Positions 11,240 through 21,491 of a stretch of DNA of 64,000 nt are shown one piece after another; the stretch's first letter is position 1, and every line of letters begins with the position of its first letter. The position numbers and the translations under genes are program-made. Source of the stretch: Cercospora beticola (Eukaryota; Ascomycota; Dothideomycetes; Mycosphaerellales; Mycosphaerellaceae). The stretch is taken from contig NC_088940.1 in the NCBI RefSeq assembly GCF_033473495.1, positions 2,976,001 to 3,040,000 on the forward strand, written 5' to 3'. The notes under the pieces are model-generated. The model saw only the letters and a list, made by a program, of their open reading frames with translations. It did no database searches and was not told where the DNA came from.

Positions 11240-12156
11240 GTCACTTCGTAACCGATAGCGTCAGACGAAAGAATGCGATGGATTTAGTAATATCGCGTTA
11301 GTAGCTTTTCGGTTAGAGACCTGGATGGCTGGCGGCCACGGACCACTGTTCACCTTTGAGATCAAGCCAAAGCGCCCGTCGTTCAAGGAAGCATAGTTAC
11401 GGGTGTCTCAACTGGAAGCATTTGTAGCACAAATTCATCTGCTTTTCTGCGGCTGAGCAGACACCCTTCGTCAACTTCACCGGTCAACATATGCACCAGA
11501 AACCGTTTGAAACACGCATCACCGAGCCCTGCCCTACGTTACAATGGTTCTCCTTGTGACAAACAAAGGCAACGGGACAACCATCAGCTCTCTCAAGCAT
11601 TTGGTGCACGGTGTTCACTTAAAGCCAAGAAACCAAGAAGGTCCGGGTCAAGCTGATACATGAGGCGCGGAAGCTACTGTCTAGGAGCGCAAAGACAGAA
11701 GTACATGTGATTTGCAGCTTGCGACAGTGACATTGTTTGCACCGCAATCGACCCATCTGTCGGTGCCTTTGCAACATCTCAAATGTACAAAACGACGGCG
11801 AACGGGCTGGCTTCGAAACGAACATGTTCCACTGAGTCGGGATTCGGTATGCAGCCACAAATGTGTTTGTCGTTCGTGGTGCACTGGAGACACCGACACG
11901 TCGGGATATCTTGCTGGTCGTCGTTGCATGAGATCTTCTGAGGTCCTACCAGGCCGATACAGCGCTGAGCTGTACTCAAGAAAGCTTCGAATCCTTTGGT
12001 AACCATTTCCAGGTTATATATGACCTATGAACTCGTCTTCCGGAACCACACTCTTGCTCAACACCCCCCAGCTTCAATTCGAAAGACTTCTGTCAAAACC
12101 AAACCACTTTCTCCTATCCAAACTCACACTTCAACCTAAAACTTGCCACCTGCACC
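11240..12156. other. Intergenic; promoter of the small secreted protein gene
   Basis: A TATA box (TATATA, 12015-12020) sits 137 bp before the ATG of the cysteine-rich protein, and the 100 bp before that ATG is C/A-rich, as in many fungal 5' leaders. No gene supported in the rest. Confidence 0.55.
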
Positions 12157-12486
12157 ATGCGTTCCAACATTCTCAAAGCAGCAGTCCTACTCTCCAGCGT
12201 ATTCCAACTCTCGACCGCCGCAGCACTGACCCCAGCCGGTGAGATCCTCGCGCAGGCCCTCGCAGATTACGGAGGCGTTGGAGCCTGCCATCGATCGCGC
12301 GAACGATGCCCAGATGTGGAACTCTCGCCCTCCTGTCGCCCTGAAGATCTGGCACCGTGCAGAGACTACTGCCTGAGGAAGGTTGGCAATGTGCCTGGTC
12401 TCCAGTGGGAGTTTCAGAGGAATATTAATTCTGCTCATCCGGAAGATACGTCTGGTGGGAGTCAGTGCGTTTGTTTGGTGATTTGA
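12157..12486 (+). CDS. Small secreted cysteine-rich protein, 109 aa (effector-like)
   Basis: Single exon, 109 residues. A signal peptide covers about residues 1-22 (MRSNILKAAVLLSSVFQLST, cleavage near AAA-LTP). The mature part of about 87 residues has seven cysteines, five of them in one stretch (GACHRSRERCPDVELSPSC, then PC and YC), and ends in QCVCLVI. I recognise no family. Size, secretion and Cys content fit candidate effectors or antimicrobial-type secreted proteins, but an odd cysteine number means one Cys is free or pairs between chains. A TATA box and a C/A-rich leader support real expression. Function unknown. Confidence 0.75.
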   Translation: MRSNILKAAVLLSSVFQLSTAAALTPAGEILAQALADYGGVGACHRSRERCPDVELSPSCRPEDLAPCRDYCLRKVGNVPGLQWEFQRNINSAHPEDTSGGSQCVCLVI

Positions 12487-13244
12487 TGGGGTTAGCTAGG
12501 GTAGTAGCGCTGATTGGGAGGTGGCTGGCATCGTCTGGAGCAATGTCTTCGAGCAGCGGATTGTGGCATTGGATCTTCGGGGATAAGGTTCGTCCAGTGA
12601 CGGGGGCAACATGCAAAGGCAGAGTGCTGCAACTGGAGAACGCAGTTTTGGTGAAGGGAAGCACAAGCGAAGTTGTGATGATGGCAACACACTCTTTAGG
12701 ACGCGTCTGTACTTTGACGAAATGGGACGTGAGCCTCCAGATATGGGGCGAAATGCAGTAGCCAAAAATTCTTGGGTATTGAAGCGAAGTATTGAACATC
12801 TCGCAGCGTGTGTACTCCTTCTCCTCTTTCAGTCTTTGGATCACGTCCGATTCTCATAAACGCGAGATTTTTGCTATCGTAGCCGCTGATGAACATGTGC
12901 TTCCAGATCGGTGAGGTGATGCAGGTGGCTGCATATTCGGGCTGGCAGCTCTATGCATCCTTTGTGGCGCAGTTCTCGACCTCAGTTTGTCCCACCTTGA
13001 CACGGGCTGAGCTAAAGCAACACAGCCCAGTGTTTATATCCTTCGTTCTCTCCATTCTGACTTTTGTATTTTTTTTTTTGCTCTGGGTGAATCTGCACAA
13101 GTCGTTGTATAAACAAGTATTTCTGACCGCGCGTGTGTCTCTGAGGGGAATACCAGCACGGTTCCCTGCAAGAACGAAGAAAACAGACATCATCTTGAGC
13201 TTCTCGGACCCGGCTCTTCAGGCTTGAAGAGTGAAGGGAGCAAG
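12487..13244. other. Intergenic before the gasdermin-like gene
   Basis: It contains an 11-nt T run at 13069-13079. The frame at 12889-13227 looks membrane-like only because of that T-rich stretch, and it has no other support. No gene called. Confidence 0.5.
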
Positions 13245-14045
13245 ATGCCAGAAGGTCTCAAACTCACGTACATGCTCCCGCCAAATCTATCACTCGTCCC
13301 AGACCGCGACATAAAGCTCGGCCAGCTTCTACCGCTATCATACGACAAGCCTCGGTTGCCAGATCCCGAGTCCAATCTCACAGACTCTCCAGATTACGTT
13401 TACCCGGACCCAAGTCTCATCAAACACGAAGTCGAAGAACCCTGGGAGTATGGCGAAGGCTACAAGAAAGCAGTCTCGGGTGGTGTCTGGGCCGATATCC
13501 CAGTCCTAACAGCGATCTGTGGATCTCTAGGCTTCCAGCGATCCGGAGGCGAGGATATCACAGTGGAAGCCAAAAAGGTCGAGACGAGTTGGTTTAGTCC
13601 CAGTGCCAAGTATCTCGCCACGGCGCTGCAGCAGCCTACAGCAAGCGAGCATTTGCTGCAGGATCCGAAAGCACCGGTGTTCATGGTGACGGGCTTGAAG
13701 GTTGCTTATGATGCTTCGATAACTTTTGGAAAAGAGAAGTCGAAGGAGTTCCATGGCAGTGTCGGTGCGGATCTCACGGCTGTTGGAGCTCCGGTCAAAG
13801 TAGGGCCAGAGGCTGCTTTCAGTCGGTCTCGCGAGGTGCATTTTCGTACGCACAAGGATGGGCCTTTTGTGCTTGCGTATCAGTTGAAGCGGATCCGGCA
13901 GAAGAGAGATGGGTCGTTGGAAGTCAAGGGCTACAACTCCCGCGCTTTCCTCTTCGACGATGAGCTTCCGACTGCTGAGACCGAATTTGAAACTCTGTGG
14001 GTAGTCGATGAAGTGACATCGGAGATGGTGCTCGATGAAGAATGA
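13245..14045 (+). CDS. Gasdermin-like protein (HET-Q1/RCD-1-type), 266 aa, putative pore-forming cell-death protein
   Basis: Single exon from ATG 13245; an in-frame TGA lies just upstream. The 266 residues form one compact domain with no signal peptide. The N-terminus has the short pattern LKLTYMLPPNLSL...IKLGQLLPLSYDKP. Residues about 143-215 are long alternating, Gly-rich strands (PVFMVTGLKVAYDASITFG; GSVGADLTAVGAPVKVG) that could make a membrane-inserting hairpin, followed by a basic patch RIRQKR near 217-221. The last 35 residues are acidic (LFDDE...MVLDEE). In Podospora HET-Q1 a C-terminal tail of similar size is removed by the linked subtilisin-like protease HET-Q2 to activate the pore former. 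The neighbour 36 bp downstream on the opposite strand is such a protease, which is the strongest support. The family call rests on likeness and context, not on a search. Alternative: another fungal self-recognition protein of unknown fold. Confidence 0.6.
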   Translation: MPEGLKLTYMLPPNLSLVPDRDIKLGQLLPLSYDKPRLPDPESNLTDSPDYVYPDPSLIKHEVEEPWEYGEGYKKAVSGGVWADIPVLTAICGSLGFQRSGGEDITVEAKKVETSWFSPSAKYLATALQQPTASEHLLQDPKAPVFMVTGLKVAYDASITFGKEKSKEFHGSVGADLTAVGAPVKVGPEAAFSRSREVHFRTHKDGPFVLAYQLKRIRQKRDGSLEVKGYNSRAFLFDDELPTAETEFETLWVVDEVTSEMVLDEE

Positions 14046-14081
14046 GGCCGATGACTTGTTTGTGAGCAGTGTTCCATCTGC

Positions 14082-16722
14082 TCAATCATGACGTCTTTTA
14101 GTAGTCTTGCAATATGTAGATAATGGTCGTATCCGCTTAGTCCCTGCAGCAGCATTGAGGATGGTCTCAACACGAAGGCTTTTTGTAACATGATGATTGT
14201 GAAGTAGCTTCCAAGGCCGCAGGTAATTGTATCCGTCACGCGGGATCGCCATCTTCTGCAGAGCGTTGCTCATGCCCTTGCAGCGTCTAAGTTCGTGAAC
14301 CCGCATACTGTACTCATCTGAGGTTGATTCAGGGAATCGAAGAAGGTAGTCGGCCTGGTTGAGGAGAACATCATCCAGTAGCAACGATGCAATGCCTGCT
14401 GCAACGGGAGTGGCCACTGAAGTTCCAGATTTGGTACCACGCACGCCAGGCCTGACCAGTGCTTGAACCTCGCATCCAAGAGTAGCGAACTCTTTGTGTG
14501 AATTTTCCATCCTCACGTTGCGAGAGTATTTGTTGCCAATGCCATCGGCAGCGTGGATGCAGATCACTCGATCGTGACATGCTGGCCACTGGACTTCATC
14601 ATTGCCACCGAAATTTGAGGCTGCAGCGAACACCAGGCAAGGTCTCTCAGGTCGTCCCACTGCACCCTCTATAGCCTGATTTATGATTGGGACTTCTTGC
14701 GCGAATCCAAATGATAGTGAGATGATGTCCACGCCCTCGACATTGACCGCGTAATTGATGGCCTACAGGTAGAGCAGAAGTCAGCTGCGGGAGTAGACGA
14801 CGGGAACGAGTTGATACCTACATTGGCTATTCGGCGTGCCTGCTCCTCTGTTGGCATTACGCTGATGATATCTTGCTTGCCTCGGAAAGCCTGAGCGACA
14901 AAGGTCTTGCAATGCGGGGCGACTTGACGCAATACAGACACGGCATGAGGGCCATGATCGTCAGTCGCTGCGCATTGCTCCAAGACATTGCCCACATCAT
15001 CACAGCCTGGCTGGCCTTCAACGGCTCCGTGGTCGGTGCACCAGGTACGGTAGCTAATACATCTGTGATGGACGTTTTTGTATTAGTTCTTGTCGAAATT
15101 TGCTCCAGTATCAATGATCGCGACTTTGACCTGAGAAGACATACGTTTGTCTGATAGAACGGCCTTGTGAGCCTCGTTCCTAAGGTTAGCGAACCACTCC
15201 GCCGCATATTTAGATTCCGGGCCTTCTATAGAGGCCACTGGGGTGCAGCCTTCCCCTCTTGGCCTGATATCTTGCTTGTTTGCAGAATCTATCGAGCGTG
15301 TGTCGTCGCTCTGCGCTGCGCCCGATTGCGCATCAAGTTCTGTCTGCACGCGACCAGAGTCGCGGAGCAGTGCCAGGAACTTATCGGGCGGAAGTTCGGC
15401 GCATCGTGCCACGAGCTGTAATGACTTCACAAGAGTGGTGAATTTTTCATATATTGGTGAGTCTTGTATCATGGGTCCCGATTGCTTGAGATCCTCCTCG
15501 GCTTTGATACAGGCCATAGCGACCTCGTGAACCTGGTGCCCAATGGTAGGCTCTACCTTCTGGCACTCCGGTACCAACTTTGGCACTTCATCATATACAA
15601 TGATGCGTCCAAGCCAGATGGTCAGGATCAGTTTCCCGAATGCTGGGAGACTGGGTCGTGCTTTGTTCATGAAGTGCTCCATGAATACCTCGGGATAGAT
15701 TCGTGAGGTCGAAAAGGGTAAATATGGCTGCAACACCCCGCCAGCAGCATCGCTTGGAATGTGCAAATCAAGATCCACGCGACCATCGTGCCAGAATGCA
15801 GTGCCGCTCAGATGGAGGTATGCGTAGGCCAAGAGCAGCACAACTGCCAAACGATGTTTGACGTCTGGAAGGAAGCTGTCACCTGGCTCAGTCAGCCAGT
15901 CAGCCAAAGGCGTCAGCGTTATGCTGCCGCTTCTTCTGTGATTCGTTTCTGGGATAACTTGCAGGAACCCTGCTTTCCCAGGCCGCAAGTAGATTTCTTC
16001 GAATCCGTCGGCTAGGATCTCACACAGAACGGCGTGTTGCCTTTCTTCCGCGCTGCTGGTCGGCCACTGAAGTCTGATTCGTGCAGCTCTCCATTGACGT
16101 ATCGACTTCTCTCGACTGTCTGAAGGTCTCTGCCCCACTTGTGAATGAGACCATGGCATCATGTTGAGACGTGCAATGCGAGCATCTCAGTTGAAGACTG
16201 ATCAGCTTCTCAAGTTTGCGTACACTCTCATACGTGCTGCCAATGGTCTGCAGCAATTTCTCCCCTTTCACGAGGTCTATGATCGAAGCTGGAAGAAATT
16301 CTGGGTCCAGAGCAACGGCACATGTTTCCAGATCGAATTCGAGTCGCTCGCGAATGTCGGTTCCGGGGCAGAACAGAAATGGCTTGATGGTCGTGTGGAA
16401 GCTGTGTTCCGTGTTCGCAATCACATCAGTGCCTTCCCACTCTACGGCATGCTTGATGCTGTGCAGATTTGGCCAGAGCTGGAGCGTGCCCGGGCTGATA
16501 TCGGTTCGAAGGAGCGCCTCGAGGGTCATCAAAAGCTGATGAAATGACGCGGAACTGCGCGTAAATTGAAGCATGGAAAGGTTCGTCGTCCAGCTGGGAG
16601 TCCCGGTTCACGGCGGCCTGGGCCGCCTTGCCGTCGCCCGTCTTCGCGACGAGGAGCTCAGCGACGCAAAGAAACGCCGGTAATATTCCCCTCAAAAGGC
16701 TGATATCAGATTCCGCATCCAT
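14082..16722 (-). pseudogene. Subtilisin-like (S8) serine protease with DUF7580-like N-terminal region, HET-Q2-type partner; interrupted reading frame
   Basis: Reading leftward: an N-terminal helical part (LLRGILPAFLCVAELLVAK; HSIKHAVEWEGTDVIANTE), then a region resembling DUF7580 (CEILADGFEEIYLRPGKAGF; HRLAVVLLLAYAYLHLSGTA), then a peptidase S8 domain. The Asp box is VAIIDTG, the His box DDHGPHAVSVL, the oxyanion Asn box FAAASNFGG and the Ser box SGTSVATPVAAG. Introns: about 16.1-16.2 kb (borders uncertain) and 14821-14763. Two problems: an in-frame TAA at 15083-15085, nine codons after the catalytic Asp, with the same frame continuing to the His box and no usable donor; and a frame change near 16525-16550, which could be a short indel or a weak 76-nt intron (16611-16536). 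All four catalytic positions survive, so inactivation looks recent. It converges on the gasdermin-like gene. A sequencing error remains possible. Confidence 0.65.
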
Positions 16723-16923
16723 CCCAGTAGTTAGAGAGCGGCAACGCTGCGTCGTAAAGATGGAGCCAACAGCAGCAGCCGCCGACACTGGATCGGGTCA
16801 GGTGCGACCTCGAGACGCCGTCGCCGTCGCAGGCGCGCAGCCTCGTTTGATCCGCGCAGCTGCACGTGAGGGGCGTCTGCCGTGCATGCTCTAGACTCCG
16901 GCGTGGGCAGAGCTGGAAGCTAG

Positions 16924-19900
16924 CAAAAGACGAAATTGAACCTTTTCGCCGACGTATTGGGCGTCTTCGCGCACGGCTCTCTGTCTGTGGAACACAGGCT
17001 GAGGAACAATAGCGCAGTTCGGAGCAGCATCGCGCAGCTTCTGGAGGCGATCAGCAAGAACCTTTGTCTCTGCATCAGATCGAGAGTGCAGCTCGTAGAA
17101 CACCAGCGAACGACAGACGATGATCCGATCGAGCCCGCTCCAGCATACGATGTCACGAAGGTCGCGTGCCGACGAATTGGTCGCCATGTCGCGAACCTGG
17201 TCAGATTTGCGGCGCTGATACGATTGCGTAGTATGCAGCAGTATCGTGAGCGCAGTGAACATCATGAACCTTTGGATCATGATGGTCTGCCTCTCCGAGA
17301 CTATTTTGACAAGGTTGTTACACGAGTTCTGAAGGAGACATTCGAGGACACGGACATGGCAGGGTTTCTTGACGGCCCACCACAAGATATGCAGCAAAGC
17401 GTTCCACAGAGGATAAAACAGACCGTGACTAGCCGGTGGAAGCGTATATGCTACCATATTGCTCGCTACCAACAATTACGAGCGTCGGACAGCCCGGCTG
17501 AAGAAAACATGGATGATGAGGACACCTTTATGGAAGATGTGCAACTCGACGCAGGCGTCAAACACGCTGTTCCCTTGGGAGGCGATCGAATCCATGTTTC
17601 GAAGAACGTGGTCATACCTCAGCACGAGAAAGCCACCACATTTCAGGGGTCTTTGAACGACCAGGTCAAAGTGCCTCAGCCGCAGAGTATTACCCCCTCC
17701 GTAGCGTTGACAAATGTTGCAGGGTTCAGCGTCCGGATGCCCAAACTAAGAAAACAGGATGTTACGTATGAGAATGGAATGCTCGAGTTCCTCTGTCCTC
17801 TATGCAAGATCCCGCAGCAGCTGCCGAGCGATAAGTCTGCTGTTCACCAACATCGGGCGTGGGAGTGAGCATACAAACGGCAATATTTGGAATTGCAAGG
17901 AACACTGATCATTCGCAGGAAGCATGCATTCTACGATCTGGAACCTTACATTTGCCTTTTGGATTGCAAGACGCCAGAAGCCACTTATCGCACTTTCGAG
18001 GACTGGACACGACACATCAACAACGAACACGCTCGTTATACTTGGCAGTGCCAAAATTGTACACAGTCCTGCGATAATCAAGCTGCGTTTGAGCATCACC
18101 TGCAGTCCCAGCACGAAGCCAAGCTGACAGCAGGCGAACTAGCCTTCGTAGCCAAGACTTGCGAGCGGCCTGTTGCAGCATTCTCGGCCTGTTTCTTCTG
18201 CGGGAAATATGAGCTGACCGGGCAAACACAAGCCGAGAATAAAGATGCTGCAGCTGTGCGAGAACGGAAGATGATGCATTGTATGGCACAGCACATGAGA
18301 TCTTTGGCCTTGACATCTTTGCCGGATCAACTGTCAGTTTCAGATGGCTCTGCTGAATCAGCAGCAAGAGTCTCAGATGCAAGCGAAGCCTCAGCCCCGC
18401 TTCGGACAGTCACTCAAAGCAACGCCAAGTCGACCGATCCGAGTAGCGAAGCCTTTGAAAGCATACTTTCTCAGCTCAAAGTGCAATACGAGGTGACAGA
18501 TGGGCGAGCAGAGTTCACCAACGAGTGGAGACTGAAGTCTGATCTAATGAGCTCCGACAACAGGCCTGCGGACCACGAGGAATTGATGCTGGACCCAGAA
18601 GCTTATTCCCAGCGGTATGCCACCGTATTATCAGCAAGATTGAACTTTGTTAGCAAAGATCCGCCACGATGGGATGGAGTACCATTTGATGTTCAGGGTG
18701 AAAATGGCTTTGCTTCGTATCCTGGACTACCACAACAGGAAGGGCAGGATGGAGGTCCTTCGCGCAGTATGAGTTTACCGGGCGTGGGCCAGGACAGTCC
18801 CAAACCGCCTGCGTCCAACAAACATCACAAGTGCCCATATTGCGAGTTCGAGTTCAGGCGACATGACGACCTCAAATCGCATCTCCTTACTCACAGCCAG
18901 GAAAAGCCGTACGTGTGTCAGACGTGCCAAGCACGTTTCCGGCGTCTGTCCGATTTAAAGCGACATACCAAGAAGCACACGGCCTCCAATCTAGTTCACG
19001 GTGGACGGTCATTTGATGAAGATGATAGTGGCTACGCGTCATTGCATCAATACCAGGGTGGCCTAGTCATGCCAGATTCCAATCCACCTCCCAGACCGAA
19101 TTTCGAAGCAAATGCCATGTTTCAGGAGCCCTCGAAAAACTCGCAACCTTTCTACGGTCAGCTACCCGAGTCTTCATCTGTTCAAGACCCGTTCAAATTC
19201 TTCGGCGTCAAAAATCCGCGACTGAACACCGATCTACCCCCTTCCATAGCAAGTTGCGACATTCACTGCCGCTCGCTTTCAATAGGAGCTTGGAAAGTTG
19301 TTGGCCGAACTGTGAAGGACTTATCAGTCTATTATTGGGTCGATCAGGCGGTAATAGCATACTTTTTCAGAGGCAACGGCATGGGGTGCAAAATTGAATA
19401 TCCCTTCGCGTGGATCAAACATATCATGGCAGATGAACTTGTCATCGAGCTAATCAGGCCGCCAAAGTTTTACAGAGAAAACACTGCCAATTTCACCGGA
19501 GAATTTGTCGAGTGTAGCGACTTCACCGACTACAAGCAAGCCAGTCAGATCATGATACACCGTCTCGAAGGACACACCGAACTTGTATGCCAGGAGCTTA
19601 AAATCATGAAGTCACTTGACATATATCGGCAAAGACACGACAATGCTAGTGCTGCTGTGGACAGCGGACTTCCATATCCATATGCTAACATGATGAAGCG
19701 TCCGATCGATAAGTTCCAGACGCTTGATGAATGGGAAGAGGATAGCCTCTCGCGCTTAAAGTCTGGACAGGACCCCTCTGCTGCCAGCAGTATACGCAAA
19801 CAAATCCTCCATGACGACGGAGAGAATCATCCCGGACCAGTCCGAGATGCTGTCGTGACTTCTGACCATACGACCCTCAGGATGACACAGGAGCGCATGG

Positions 19901-21491
19901 GTAACGATTTTCGTACTGCGGCTAGACGGAGGGGAATGCTGCCCTGCATTTTTCACATTGGTGAGCCACTCAAATACCCTGATCATACTGGGACTTATGA
20001 GTTCACGTCGCAACTGCTGTAAGTACTGCGATCCAAAGACAAACCGCTATCACTAATCTGTACAGGCGGCACTTGGCGTCAGTGCACGGATTTCATGCTT
20101 GTCAGAAGTGTTTCACATTGCGTGCAACGGCTTCACAGTTGCACGACCATATCTGCAAGAAAAATTGTGCAAACGCAAGCTGCAGGAGGGCTGTTCTCTT
20201 GGGGGTGGATCCGCCGATGGTTTGCCAATGCATTACGACTCAGGAGGAACAGTGGCAAGAGCTCTACAAATTGCAGTACAATTCGTTGGACCAAGCTGCG
20301 ACGAGTAGGACTCCGGAGGAACAATGGCAAGAGCTCTACAAATTGCAGTTCAATTCGTTGGACAAAGCTGCGACGAGTAGGAATGCCGCTCCATCCACCA
20401 TTGGGGGCGATGAGGATACCTTACATGACATTGATCGTGCTGGCGAACTCAAAGTATCGAAGGATGGACAATTACGTGGCGGTCGTGAGTATCAGTGCAG
20501 AACCTTTACGCTCCCAGGCCGTGGCACTACGATTTACATGTTAGCTACTGAATGTGCTCGTGTACTGGGCTACCGCGACTCTGACATTCTGTTCAACGAA
20601 AATCAGACTTTGGGCAAGATTATCATAGGCCAAGCGGAGAAGGATGACCTACTTGGTCGAAACATCTTGCCGCGCTTTGATAGAGCCCGACAAGTTGCCG
20701 TCGTTACAGCTCGATCAATGTTCAGGCAATTCGGAAGTCGTGTGATTGAGGACGGGCAGCCCGGACGCGACGATTATTGGGAAGCAGATGCTCAACACCA
20801 AGTTTTTGCAGGGTTCGGTCTCCCCAGCCCCGGGTTTCTCAATGAGTTCCAAAGCCATCCAGGCATCAGAGATCTCGTTGGAAACAATCCTCCCGACCGC
20901 TACGAGGCCGTATCTCCCCTTCTGCTGCCCATTGACAGCACAAGTGCTAATACTTCGCGAGATCCGCAACAGTCACACCAGCCACGCAAGGGGCGGAAGA
21001 GGCCCGCGACATGCTGCTTGCCTTGCAGTGAACTCAATATACGCTGCGACCTAGGCGTGGAAGGTTGCGTGCAATGCGCGAGGGCAGGTATACCGTGCCG
21101 AATGCGCAGCGCGAATGCTGAGTCTTCGCGAGATCCGAACGAGCTACGTGACCCACCAGAGGCACAACAAGGCCGTGCGGAAAGCTGTCTGGCCTGTAGA
21201 GAACGGAAATTACGCTGCGATCCAGGAGACGATGGCTGTCTGCAATGCGCGGAGCGAGGGACACCATGCCGGATGCTAAGCCGCCGCAGAGTAAAGCCAT
21301 CTGGGCCAACATCTCAGTACCCAATGCCACTGGAGGAGCACGAAATCACTCAATCGAAAGCTCTAGAGACTGTACGACCTGAAGATACCATGGACGTGGA
21401 TACGGATGAAGAGGGTGGCCAAGTTGTTCACATGGCACGGGTTCAACCAGGTGTACCTTTGAACACAAGTCCCGTTTTGAACAAATTTTGA
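16924..21491 (+). CDS. Giant chimeric regulator: C2H2 fingers + DUF domain + Rsc7/Swp82-like segment + two Zn2Cys6 clusters
   Basis: Exon ends 17864, 17919-20018 and 20066-21491 are joined by introns of 54 and 47 nt with good GTGAGC/GTAAGT, CTAAT and CAG signals. Phases match across both, giving about 1,480 residues. Exon 1 lacks an early ATG; it probably starts after an acceptor at 16922-16923, with a first exon near 16760. Visible parts in order: helical N-terminus (HRLRNNSAVRSSIAQLLEA); CPLC...H finger spanning the first splice; CQNC...H finger; a classical C2H2 pair (CPYCEFEFRRHDDLKSHLLTH, linker QEKPY, CQTCQARFRRLSDLKRH); a domain like that in Medusa-type regulators (GAWKVVGRTVKDLSVYYWVD); a finger-like CQKCF...HDHIC; an Rsc7/Swp82-like stretch (FTLPGRGTTIYMLATECARV, VVTARSMFRQFGSRVI); then CLPC...C and CLAC...C zinc clusters. 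Probably a nuclear DNA-binding or chromatin-linked regulator. Confidence 0.75.
20244..20381 (+). repeat. 72-nt tandem duplication inside exon 3 of the chimeric regulator
   Basis: Two copies, the second shortened to about 66 nt, encode EEQWQELYKLQ(Y/F)NSLD(Q/K)AATSR. The copies differ at only a few bases, so the duplication is young and kept in frame. Confidence 0.85.

Noticed and set aside
12889..13227. Possible small membrane protein
   Set aside because: Its hydrophobic segment comes from a T-rich tract; no start context, homology cue or neighbour support.
14681..14995. Separate small gene in the protease region
   Set aside because: It is the His-box part of the S8 domain, continuous in frame with the Asp-box part apart from the TAA.
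16936..17868. Frame 16936-17868 as a complete 310-aa gene with a start at 16936
   Set aside because: The first codon is TTG, and the stop lies inside a clear intron (17865-17918) that links it to the next exon.
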